Of a stretch of 64,000 nt of DNA, positions 7,055 through 14,252 are shown piece by piece. Each line of letters begins with the position of its first letter. Position 1 is the first letter of the stretch. A model generated the notes under the pieces. The model was not told the DNA's origin and made no database searches. It worked only from the letters and a program-made list of their open reading frames with translations. The translations under genes were made by a program, and so were the position numbers. The stretch comes from Lachnospira pectinoschiza (GTDB lineage Bacteria > Bacillota > Clostridia > Lachnospirales > Lachnospiraceae), in assembly GCF_900103815.1 (NCBI RefSeq), contig NZ_FNHZ01000003.1:1-64000 (forward strand), written 5' to 3'.

Positions 7055-7168
7055 CAAATCCCCATATTAATAAAGCTCAAAAATACACAAATCCCCATAT
7101 TGAAAACTTTAAAATATACACAAATCCCCATATTGAAAACTCTAAAATATACACAAATCCCCATATAA
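7055..7168 (-). repeat. Four direct repeats of exactly 33-bp period upstream of the AAA_14 gene
   Basis: CAAATCCCCATAT begins at 7055, 7088, 7121 and 7154. The inner copies also share the rest of the unit (TGAAAAC, then AAAATATACA). The array lies 30-145 bp upstream of the AAA_14 start. Regular spacing of three helical turns suggests repeated protein-binding sites (iterons). Because 33 is a multiple of three, a chance 66-codon frame with repeated MGICVYF runs through it; I do not treat that as a gene. Confidence 0.8.
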
Positions 7169-7241
7169 TTATTAAAATGTTTGTACCAGTCAAGAAAATT
7201 AGTAGTGTAAAAATATGTATATCTCTCCATCTCCACAACAA

Positions 7242-7275
7242 AAAAAAGCCGACTAGATTTCTCTAATCGACCTTC
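7242..7275 (-). terminator. Terminator, copy 2 of 4 homologous copies
   Basis: Minus strand GTCGATTAGA, GAAA loop, TCTAGTCGGC and a T run. It follows the Rpn-family gene about 80 nt after its stop. Confidence 0.75.
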
Positions 7276-7356
7276 TTTTAATTTAGCTAATACCTTTCAT
7301 TTTGTATTTTTGTATTTCTATAATGGATTATTTTAAAAAAAGGGTTTTAAACTTTA

Positions 7357-8133
7357 TTATTCATTTAAAAGCTCTTTCTTTACAGCATCCCAATATTTTT
7401 CTGGGATATATAATTTTATTAACGCTTCGTCTATTGAAATGCTTTCTTTTTCTCTAATGGTTCTAATTTGGTTTACATATGCCATAATAATACCTTCTTG
7501 TTTTGCATCCATCATTTTTGCTTCTAAGACCATATACTCACCTCTCGTTTCACTATCCAACTTTATTTCGTTAATAGTATCATTAATAGATGAAGTAAAA
7601 TCATCTGAAACTACATTGTTTTTTAAATAATTAATAAACTTACCCAACTTTGTTTCATTAGATATTTCTGCACTTGTATTCACAATTATTTTATTAGCTT
7701 CATCTCCATATATTATATCATGTTTTTTGCTATATGTGATAAATTCGTATATAGGCTCATTATATCCAAACAAATCTTTCGTGCAAACGAAAATGACATA
7801 GCTTTCTTTTAGATCATTAAAATCTCGTGCTTTCTCTAAACTTGACACATCCATCACACCCTGATAAAATCGAGAGCGTTTAGGGATATTTGCAAAGTTA
7901 GATGTTTGCATTTCAATATTATAAACTGTAGTTTCATCTTGAAGAAAGACATCAAGACGGACACCACGTTTATCATAGTCTATATTAAGCGTTTTTTCAG
8001 CTTCAATATATTCTATTTTTTCTATTTTCTTATCAAGGATAAGTTCTAGAAATTCTTTGCAGATGTCCTTTTTTCTCATTACTTTCGAGAACATAAAATC
8101 ATCTGTTAAAGTTAAGTCTTTAAAATTCTTCAT
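7357..8133 (-). CDS. Rpn-family recombination-promoting nuclease (PD-(D/E)xK transposase-like)
   Basis: A 258-aa protein beginning MKNFKDLTLTDDFMFSKVM, the signature start of the PDDEXK_2/Rpn family. The active-site pattern is visible as D61 (RLDVFLQD) and E74-x-Q76 (YNIEMQTS). YGVxYLG-like RFYQGVMDVSSL follows. Known members are DNA endonucleases that stimulate RecA-independent recombination or act in phage defence. Length is slightly short of the usual 280-310 aa but all core motifs are present. No strong ribosome site is seen; the start fits family alignments. Confidence 0.85.
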   Translation of the reverse strand: MKNFKDLTLTDDFMFSKVMRKKDICKEFLELILDKKIEKIEYIEAEKTLNIDYDKRGVRLDVFLQDETTVYNIEMQTSNFANIPKRSRFYQGVMDVSSLEKARDFNDLKESYVIFVCTKDLFGYNEPIYEFITYSKKHDIIYGDEANKIIVNTSAEISNETKLGKFINYLKNNVVSDDFTSSINDTINEIKLDSETRGEYMVLEAKMMDAKQEGIIMAYVNQIRTIREKESISIDEALIKLYIPEKYWDAVKKELLNE

Positions 8134-8431
8134 GTTAATATTCTATTAGCTAAATCATAACTCCATTAAATTAAAATACATAATAAATATGGAAGAAAAT
8201 TCAAGGAATAAGAAAAGAGCTACTAACGACTAGTAATGTCATTAAGTTAAGAGCATTTTAGTAACTTGACAGCGTAAATTACTTTCAATGAACTCAAAAA
8301 GCTAAAAAGCAAATTGTAGTGGTAAACTCTTTGATATGTCTTATCTAAATTGCTTTTTTGACAAAAGATGTTATTATTAAGTTGAAAATAGATGTATTTT
8401 CAAAACCGCTAATAACACAGGAGGAAATATT

Positions 8432-9052
8432 ATGTATGAAACTATAATTATAAACGAATTTAATAAACATATAGTTTTAACAGCAGAAGATATACAAAAA
8501 TCAAATAATAATTGTTTAGATCGTGCAATCATGAATACAGAATTAAAAAGAATGTGTGATAAGGGTGAAATATATCGCATCGGAAGAGGGATATATACAC
8601 GCTGTCGAAATACAAAATGGGGTAAAATTTTACCAGCAGAAAATGATATTGTACAGGAATTCTATTATACTGCTGGTGGATATTTATCAGATGTATCATA
8701 TTTAAATAAGATCGGTATTACGACACAGATACCAGCAGCAAAATACATTACAGCTAATAAATTTCGACACAAGCTTTATGTGCTAAATAATACCGTTATA
8801 AAAAAGCCAAAGATTGAAATCACACATGAAAACTGTGCTTATTTACAATTGCTTGATGGCATTGAAACATATTTATTTAACAGTATCGAATGTGAGAATC
8901 CAATGCTGCCTTTTATTAATGAAATATTTGCTCAAAATTTAGATATTTTGAAATTAACTGTTTTAGCAAAGCGTTATTATTCTAAAAAAGTATTTGAGTA
9001 TATTATTAAATTGGAGGAACAGATTTATGATGACATTACACTTGAATCCTAA
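8432..9052 (+). CDS. AbiEi-like antitoxin (DUF6088 type) of a type IV toxin-antitoxin system
   Basis: A 206-aa protein with an N-terminal winged-helix region (to about residue 60, including KRMCDKGEIYRIGRGIYTR, the usual AbiEi sequence) and a C-terminal helical domain. AbiEi antitoxins repress their operon by binding inverted repeats and counter the AbiEii nucleotidyltransferase toxin. AGGAGGAAATATT precedes the ATG. The toxin gene overlaps the 3' end by 26 nt but is truncated after 23 codons, so this is an antitoxin without its toxin. The 298 bp upstream show only a relic of the dispersed repeat. Confidence 0.75.
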   Translation: MYETIIINEFNKHIVLTAEDIQKSNNNCLDRAIMNTELKRMCDKGEIYRIGRGIYTRCRNTKWGKILPAENDIVQEFYYTAGGYLSDVSYLNKIGITTQIPAAKYITANKFRHKLYVLNNTVIKKPKIEITHENCAYLQLLDGIETYLFNSIECENPMLPFINEIFAQNLDILKLTVLAKRYYSKKVFEYIIKLEEQIYDDITLES

Positions 9053-9098
9053 TGAATTTAAGGATCTTAAAACTTTTCAAAATACTTTGCAGCATTAA
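9027..9098 (+). pseudogene. Truncated AbiEii-like toxin start
   Basis: GGAGG lies 9 nt before the ATG, inside the antitoxin gene. The frame reads MMTLHLNPNEFKDLKTFQN and stops soon after. The N terminus resembles AbiEii nucleotidyltransferase toxins, which continue for about 250 residues; the Gx(8)DxD-type nucleotidyltransferase core is absent. Confidence 0.5.
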
Positions 9099-9130
9099 TA
9101 ATATCTTTTATATTCATAAAACCTCATAAT

Positions 9131-9200
9131 AAAAAACTAAAGCTCAAAGGAAATACCTAAGAGCTTTAGCACTGGCAATCGTTCACGATTCTTTTTTTAT
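9131..9200 (+). ncRNA. Two-hairpin element ending in a terminator, possible small RNA
   Basis: CTAAAGCTC / GAGCTTTAG form a 9-bp stem continued by AGG / CCT after a symmetric AA/AA internal loop. It is followed by a second hairpin AATCG, TTCA, CGATT and seven T. It could be the 3' end of the AbiE transcript or a separate small RNA. The stretch 9099-9680 has no intact gene. Confidence 0.4.
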
Positions 9201-9503
9201 ACAGGGAAGTGCTCGGTTCAGCCAGCATGAATCCCTCGGCAAGCGAGCCTGTCTATATACAATAGATAACATATTCTAAATTTATTGTCAATCTAACTGC
9301 ACATTATAAATATAGAAGAAATCTTATATTGAGTTATATATAGTTTTCCTTTTTTTTAATCTTTATGAGTATAGTTTTCAATTAGAAAAAGGGTAGTGCT
9401 TTTTTAACTGATGTTGAATTTTATTTGTTGTATACTTTTCTTTCATTATAATCCAAGGGGTGCAGGATATTTATACAGATACTGATGTTTTGGAAATATC
9501 TAG

Positions 9504-9545
9504 TGAACTACTCACGACTAAAGTCACGAGTGTTAGCCCATTAAC
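9504..9545 (-). mobile_element. Second isolated IS200/IS605-type right end
   Basis: Minus strand reads ACTCGTGACTTTAGTCGTGA, then GTAGTTCAC. This is the hairpin and end motif seen at 2362-2396, and a match to right ends of TnpB elements. Flanking sequence on both sides reads as fragments of other frames (for example SDEERKTHADSISQRFDQN to the right), suggesting the element landed in a gene and was then deleted. Confidence 0.5.
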
Positions 9546-9668
9546 TCATAAAATAGCTTTATATAAAGCGTCAGATGAAGAAAGAAAAACCCATGCGGAT
9601 TCAATTTCACAACGATTTGACCAAAATTAAAAGGATTCTGGATTTCTTAATTCATTAACAATATGCAT

Positions 9669-9693
9669 ATAATGATATACTATAATGATATAC
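9669..9693 (+). promoter_or_regulatory. mazEF promoter with tandem 12-bp operator-like repeat
   Basis: ATAATGATATAC occurs twice in a row (9669-9680, 9682-9693) and overlaps a TATAAT -10 box at 9681-9686. MazE-type AbrB proteins usually bind such AT-rich sites to repress their own operon; that role is inferred. Confidence 0.5.
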
Positions 9694-9720
9694 AATGTAT
9701 ATTATAAAGGAGTGATGAAT

Positions 9721-9981
9721 ATGCAAATTTCAGTTTCTAAATGGGGTAACTCTTTAGGAATAAGAGTTCCTATAAATGTTGTAAATACATTATCAATAAA
9801 AAGTGGAGATACGCTTAATTATGAAATAAAAGATAATCAATTAATTCTAAGTAAAAAAATCTCTACTAAAGAAATGTTTGAAAAATTTTACAATAAACCC
9901 ATGGAAGAAATAACAATTGATGATATAGGTAAGGCTGAGGCAATTGATTGGGGAGAAGATATTGGAGGTGAAATTTTCTAA
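9721..9981 (+). CDS. mazE: MazE-type antitoxin (AbrB/SpoVT fold)
   Basis: An 86-aa protein; residues 1-45 (MQISVSKWGNSLGIRVP) are the swapped-hairpin AbrB/MazE DNA-binding domain, with an acidic C-terminal tail that would block the toxin. The start at 9721 is chosen because AAAGGAG lies 8 nt upstream; in-frame ATGs at 9685 and 9715 are too far or too close. The toxin gene follows directly after the stop. Confidence 0.9.
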   Translation: MQISVSKWGNSLGIRVPINVVNTLSIKSGDTLNYEIKDNQLILSKKISTKEMFEKFYNKPMEEITIDDIGKAEAIDWGEDIGGEIF

Positions 9982-10299
9982 ATGTATAAACGTGGTGACA
10001 TAATCATGGTAAATTTCAATCCTACAAAAGGGCATGAGCAAGGAAATTTTAGACCAGCCTTAATCTTAAATGATTTGTTATTGCCAAGTGATATGAATGT
10101 TGTTGTTCCTATTACTACAAAAAAGAAATCATATCCATTAGAAGTTGAATTAGATGATAGGACGAAAACTCAAGGTGTTATTTTATGTTTTCAGATACGA
10201 ACTATAGACTTACATGCTAAGGCTTCACATTTTGTAGAAAGATTACCAGATGATTTATTAGAAGTTTGTGTTGATTATATAAAAAGAATTTTAGAATGA
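9982..10299 (+). CDS. mazF: MazF/PemK-type mRNA interferase toxin
   Basis: A 105-aa protein with RGDIIMVNFNPTKGHEQGN, FRPALIL, then VVVPITTK and LCFQIRTID, matching the MazF/PemK core; the Arg in the RPALIL block and the Thr-Thr strand belong to the active-site region. MazF cuts single-stranded RNA at short sequence motifs. Full-length for the family and directly adjacent to mazE, so the module looks functional. Confidence 0.9.
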   Translation: MYKRGDIIMVNFNPTKGHEQGNFRPALILNDLLLPSDMNVVVPITTKKKSYPLEVELDDRTKTQGVILCFQIRTIDLHAKASHFVERLPDDLLEVCVDYIKRILE

Positions 10300-10536
10300 T
10301 TATTGGGAAAATCTAGCCACACTAGTACAATAATCTAATTTTTACTAGTGCAAGGAAAAACAATTATGAGAATACCAGTCGCATAAGAAATTCAGGATAA
10401 AATTAATAATGAAGATGTACTTGTAGCCGTAGTAAAAATAGAAGAATTTTCACATTAAGTTATATATAGCTATTTCTATTCGATATTTTCCAAAGTTTTT
10501 TACATTATATCGAATAGTGTAAGAAATTCGCATTAA

Positions 10537-10567
10537 AAAAAGCCGACTAGATTTTTTCTAGCCGACT
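10537..10567 (-). terminator. Terminator, copy 3 of 4 homologous copies
   Basis: Minus strand GTCGGCTAGA, AAAAA loop, TCTAGTCGGC and a T run, immediately after the 50-aa gene. Confidence 0.85.
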
Positions 10568-10595
10568 TCCTAAATTGATTTAGATTAATGCAAAT

Positions 10596-10748
10596 TTACT
10601 TGTCTTCAAGCATGTCGTTTAAAATGTCTTGAAGTTCCTTAATATCTTTGTTGTCAGGATTCTTTTCAAGTGCATTATTCACAATTCTAAGAATTAATCT
10701 AATAAATCCTTGAAATTGCTTGTTTGTCATTCCCATTTCTTCTTCCAT
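10596..10748 (-). CDS. 50-aa small helical protein of unknown function (intact copy)
   Basis: Starts MEEEMGMTNKQFQGFIRLIL, continues with ALEKNPDNKDIKEL and ends LNDMLEDK. A GATAGGAGGTATCGAGT stretch gives a strong ribosome site. It appears as two amphipathic helices joined by a polar turn. Its own promoter-like TATAAT, structured leader and terminator make it a single-gene unit. Duplication of the unit and decay of one copy show recent turnover. I do not recognise a family; similar short MTNKQFQ proteins are common in Clostridia in my experience but have no assigned role. Confidence 0.6.
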   Translation of the reverse strand: MEEEMGMTNKQFQGFIRLILRIVNNALEKNPDNKDIKELQDILNDMLEDK

Positions 10749-10787
10749 ACTCGATACCTCCTATCGAGTCCTTTCTCTAAAATATTT

Positions 10788-10850
10788 CAAGTTAGAGAAG
10801 AACTCATAATCGGACTTCTCTATTTATCTCTAAAAGAGAAACCCTTCTTG
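10788..10850 (-). ncRNA. Structured leader motif, copy 3
   Basis: Same as 4765-4827, in the intact copy of the repeat. CAAG / CTTG closing stem and two internal hairpins, 40 nt upstream of the start of the 50-aa protein. It begins about 10 nt downstream of a TATAAT-like box (10852-10866, minus strand). Confidence 0.45.
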
Positions 10851-11112
10851 ATAAGGATATTATAACACAAAAAGCTTATTTAATCTTGTAATCAATATTG
10901 CTCCTTTAATATGTTATACAATATAAATATAGAAGAAATCTTATATTAAGTTATATATAGATTTTTCTAACCGATTGGAATTCCAATCGGTTAAAATTTG
11001 GATTATATCAATGATACATTAATGTAAACTGAAAAGTAGGTAATATATTATGATTTTTAAAGACAAACAACCCTTGTATCGAGTTATATATAGCTTTTAT
11101 CTCCGCAACTAA

Positions 11113-11145
11113 AAAAGCCGACTAGATTTCTCTAATCGACTTCTT
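11113..11145 (-). terminator. Terminator, copy 4 of 4 homologous copies, ends the 993-aa gene
   Basis: Minus strand GTCGATTAGA, GAAA loop, TCTAGTCGGC and a T run, directly after the stop of the surface protein gene. Confidence 0.8.
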
Positions 11146-11148
11146 ATC

Positions 11149-14130
11149 TTAGTAAATATCTACAATATGTTCATGTAATCTATTAAGGATTGAGCCTTCT
11201 TTTCCAGAAGCAACTGTTATCTTAACATTTCTATTAAGTGTCTTAACCTTTGTTTTATCTGCTTCGCCATCTTTTACAAGTCCATTTACATAGACCTGAT
11301 TATTATTAATAAAGCTATCCACATGAACGTCACCCTTATAGGCTGTTACCTTGATTGTATCTTCACCTGGTGTGGCATAGAGTGGTGTAAGAATGATAAA
11401 TTCTTGAACCCATGTACCATCATCGCTATCTGTGATTAGCTGACCTAGATTAGATTCCCTATCAACGTATAAGACATCACTTGTAATCTCTACAAGTTTT
11501 TGTGCGTCATAAGGTTTATCAAGGCTTTCTGTGTATATATACAAAGGATAATCCTCTGATATATACCAGTTATCTGGGAATTCTATACGAATTGCATTTG
11601 CATAGCCAAATGTACTAACCTTTAGAGTGAAATACTCACCTCTGATTAATTCTGCTTCTGATGTATCTTCGCCTTGCTTTGTCTTAGCTTCAACCTTTAA
11701 ATCAAAAACAGAACTATTAGTTGTATTTTCCAAAATGTTTGACACATTATCTTCTAAGTGATAAGTAACACCATAGTCACCATTGAATAAGTTATCTGCA
11801 AAATCTTCAAGATTAACTGTCATAACATCAAAGCTATTCCAATCTATATGAGTGTATCTATTATACTCGTCAAGCTCTTGGTTTTCTGCCTTGCCTATTG
11901 TAACTACTTGTGAATTGTCATAATTTGTTATCACAATGCTAGACTTATCTAAGTTAAGTCCTGAAATATTATCGTGACCTATTAGGCTAACGATATAGTC
12001 TGTGAAATTAGACTTATCAAGACCTACGATATTTTCTAGCTTATCTATACCTTCAAGTGTTGGTATATCATTATCACCTATTAGTGATGTGTAACCATCT
12101 GTATCGTGATAAGTAGTTGTTTCATCATAACTTATATGTGAATCATACCAAGTATCTCTCATTATTACCCATGCTACAACTAGCTTTTGGTTATCATCTG
12201 TTAGATTAATTGTGTTGTAGCCAGTTCCATATATATTTTTGCCATCTTCTGACTTATTAGATGTGAAACTAGCTGTTGTAGTAGTCTGAACATTTTCTGT
12301 ATCTGTATTTGATACATAATCATATCCAAAACTCTCAATGTAATACCAACTTGAAGTTAGCACTTTGTCGCCATTCTTGAATAGTGCCTGACGTTTATAT
12401 TGCCAATCAGTAGCATAATTTGTATTTAGATAATATCCCATCTGCGTACCACTCACATTTGCATTACCAAGGCTTGTAACAATAGGTGTGTCTGAATAAT
12501 AGAAATAACCCGTTGGGCTGTCTATTGCCTTGTTTTGCCAAAGTGGTGCAAAAGGTGTAGACGAATTACTTGTATTAGCATTTGGTTTTTCGACATCGTT
12601 ACCATTTTCGTCTGTAAAATGTTTCCAAACCGCAACTAAAGTAACTGTTCCGTCAGAGCTTCGCAAATTCTTAAAGCTCTCATTAGCGTTTATATATGAC
12701 TTTGTTCCAATGCCAACGCTTGGATCTGTATTTGTATTATTAGTAAAGCCGCCATAATTTGAACCGTCATATACTTGCCAACTTCTAAACTCATAATCAT
12801 CTCTAGTTACGCTATCAGGGGCTTTAATTGTTTGGTCAAAACGTACACGCTTATCTGGAATTTGTTCCTCATTTGCAAGGTTCATATCGTAATGCACCGT
12901 ATAGCTTATAGGTTTCCAGATTGCGTAAAATGTTATCGTTGTTCCATTATTTATAGCTTCACCTGATGATTTAGCAACTACATTAGTGCCTACTCTATTT
13001 AGACCACCAAGACTTGAACTAAAGGACAATGAGCTATAAGAAGGGTTAGTAGACCAACCAACAAATTCATAGCCTGTTCTTTGCAAGCTAGAGCCACTTG
13101 GCATTGTTATACTATTACCTGCCCTAACATTTTTAATGGTGCTTACGCTGCCTGTTGGATTTGTTGTAATAGTATCGCCATAGATGTTTCTAGTAGTTAC
13201 GCTTGTAGGATTTGAGTTAAATACAACATCATAGGTGAATTTATAATATATCCTTATTTCCACGCTTGAATTAAGGGTTTGCGTTCCCGTGGATGTCGTT
13301 CCTATCTGGGTTTCGACACCATTTTCAATCTTAGTAATCTTTTCTACATAGACATTAGAACGATTTGAGCGTGTGTCAGTAATACTGTATGTTGTACTTC
13401 CTTTAAGTGCATCCATGCAAACATCGTTTTGCCAATTATCTGTTCCTGAAAATTTGAAATTTCCATACGAGCCATCTGTAAATTCTTGCCATGAAGAACC
13501 ATTCCATATCATAGGGTTTACGTTGATGTTCGCAAATTGGTCTGGATCATCTTCCCAAACGATTGTGATAGTGTAAATATCATTGTTACCTCTCATTGTT
13601 GGAGTACGACCTGAATTCTTGTCATTAAGCCAATCACCTTGATAAATTCCACAATCTACAAAGATAGATGTTTTACTAGGCTGATAGGTTGACATATATC
13701 CACCTGAACTATCATATACACCTTTAATTTTTTTGCCTTTAGGGGCATTAGTTACATTTATATATAAGTATGGAGTATTGCTTTGAAAGTTGCCACTAAC
13801 TGATGTATGACTAACATTAGTTCCTTGTGTGCCAAAGTTAAATACTGAACTTGATGTTCTACCTGCATTATAGTTAACATACTGCCAAGCCTTAAAGGCT
13901 GAACTACCACCGTATTGATTAGCACCATTATCAAGAGAGTCATACCATGTGATTGTATAATCACCACTTGCACCTTCTTGACCAATATCAATATAGAATG
14001 TAGCGTCTCTAACATTTAAGGCATAAACCACGTTAGATGAGCTTGTTAAAAATACTAACATTATCACAAAGGTCACTAATACTAATAACTTCCGACCTTT
14101 GTCTTTCTTTGATTGCCATGATTTAATCAT
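11149..14130 (-). CDS. Large secreted repeat protein with InlB B-type (Listeria-Bacteroides) repeats
   Basis: A 993-aa protein. Residues 10-38 form a Sec signal peptide, with probable cleavage near VVYA. Residues about 295-410 (YDVVFNSNPTS ... YEFVGWSTNPSY) and 410-500 (YTVHYDMNLANEEQIPDKR ... DDYEFRSWQVYD) match the beta-grasp InlB B-repeats common in Firmicute surface proteins. The rest is Asn/Thr/Ser-rich and beta-predicted. No LPxTG or C-terminal membrane anchor is seen, so retention at the cell is unclear. It probably follows the lipoprotein gene in a c-di-GMP-riboswitch unit, although a terminator lies between them. A truncated 5' copy lies at 1072-1227. Confidence 0.75.
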   Translation of the reverse strand: MIKSWQSKKDKGRKLLVLVTFVIMLVFLTSSSNVVYALNVRDATFYIDIGQEGASGDYTITWYDSLDNGANQYGGSSAFKAWQYVNYNAGRTSSSVFNFGTQGTNVSHTSVSGNFQSNTPYLYINVTNAPKGKKIKGVYDSSGGYMSTYQPSKTSIFVDCGIYQGDWLNDKNSGRTPTMRGNNDIYTITIVWEDDPDQFANINVNPMIWNGSSWQEFTDGSYGNFKFSGTDNWQNDVCMDALKGSTTYSITDTRSNRSNVYVEKITKIENGVETQIGTTSTGTQTLNSSVEIRIYYKFTYDVVFNSNPTSVTTRNIYGDTITTNPTGSVSTIKNVRAGNSITMPSGSSLQRTGYEFVGWSTNPSYSSLSFSSSLGGLNRVGTNVVAKSSGEAINNGTTITFYAIWKPISYTVHYDMNLANEEQIPDKRVRFDQTIKAPDSVTRDDYEFRSWQVYDGSNYGGFTNNTNTDPSVGIGTKSYINANESFKNLRSSDGTVTLVAVWKHFTDENGNDVEKPNANTSNSSTPFAPLWQNKAIDSPTGYFYYSDTPIVTSLGNANVSGTQMGYYLNTNYATDWQYKRQALFKNGDKVLTSSWYYIESFGYDYVSNTDTENVQTTTTASFTSNKSEDGKNIYGTGYNTINLTDDNQKLVVAWVIMRDTWYDSHISYDETTTYHDTDGYTSLIGDNDIPTLEGIDKLENIVGLDKSNFTDYIVSLIGHDNISGLNLDKSSIVITNYDNSQVVTIGKAENQELDEYNRYTHIDWNSFDVMTVNLEDFADNLFNGDYGVTYHLEDNVSNILENTTNSSVFDLKVEAKTKQGEDTSEAELIRGEYFTLKVSTFGYANAIRIEFPDNWYISEDYPLYIYTESLDKPYDAQKLVEITSDVLYVDRESNLGQLITDSDDGTWVQEFIILTPLYATPGEDTIKVTAYKGDVHVDSFINNNQVYVNGLVKDGEADKTKVKTLNRNVKITVASGKEGSILNRLHEHIVDIY

Positions 14131-14206
14131 ACCTATACCTCCTAAGATTTATTTTTTGAGTATCATTACCTCTAAAACAAATATAGAAGATTGACAATAA
14201 AAAATA

Positions 14207-14236
14207 GCCACTTCAAAAGAAGTGACTATATATAAA
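14207..14236 (-). terminator. Terminator after the lipoprotein gene
   Basis: Minus strand AGTCACTTC, TTTT, GAAGTGGCT and TATTTTTTA. It would limit read-through into the 993-aa gene and set the ratio of the two products. Confidence 0.8.
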
Positions 14237-14252
14237 TAATATAAGAAAAAGA

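Larger units (their letters stand above)
10432..10917. repeat. 485-bp direct repeat, right copy
   Basis: Same unit as 4411-4895, here with an intact small gene, leader motif and terminator. About 6.0 kb separates the copies. No inverted ends or target duplications are seen, so it looks like a segmental duplication rather than a transposon. Confidence 0.85.
10749..11148. other. Gene-free stretch: leader, dispersed repeat, terminator
   Basis: Contains the leader motif above, one dispersed ATATAGAAGA repeat (about 10924-10965), a short inverted repeat CCGATTGGAATTCCAATCGG (10978-10997) and the adhesin terminator (11113-11145). No coding frame is credible. Confidence 0.6.

Noticed and set aside
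7036..7236. 66-aa open frame with repeated MGICVYF segments
   Set aside because: Produced by the 33-bp direct repeats, which happen to be a multiple of three; no ribosome site and no protein-like composition.
9201..9250. tRNA or signal recognition RNA-like sequence (GGTTCAGCC, CTCGGCAAGCGAG)
   Set aside because: No cloverleaf or SRP domain IV pattern can be drawn; only one short hairpin is supported.
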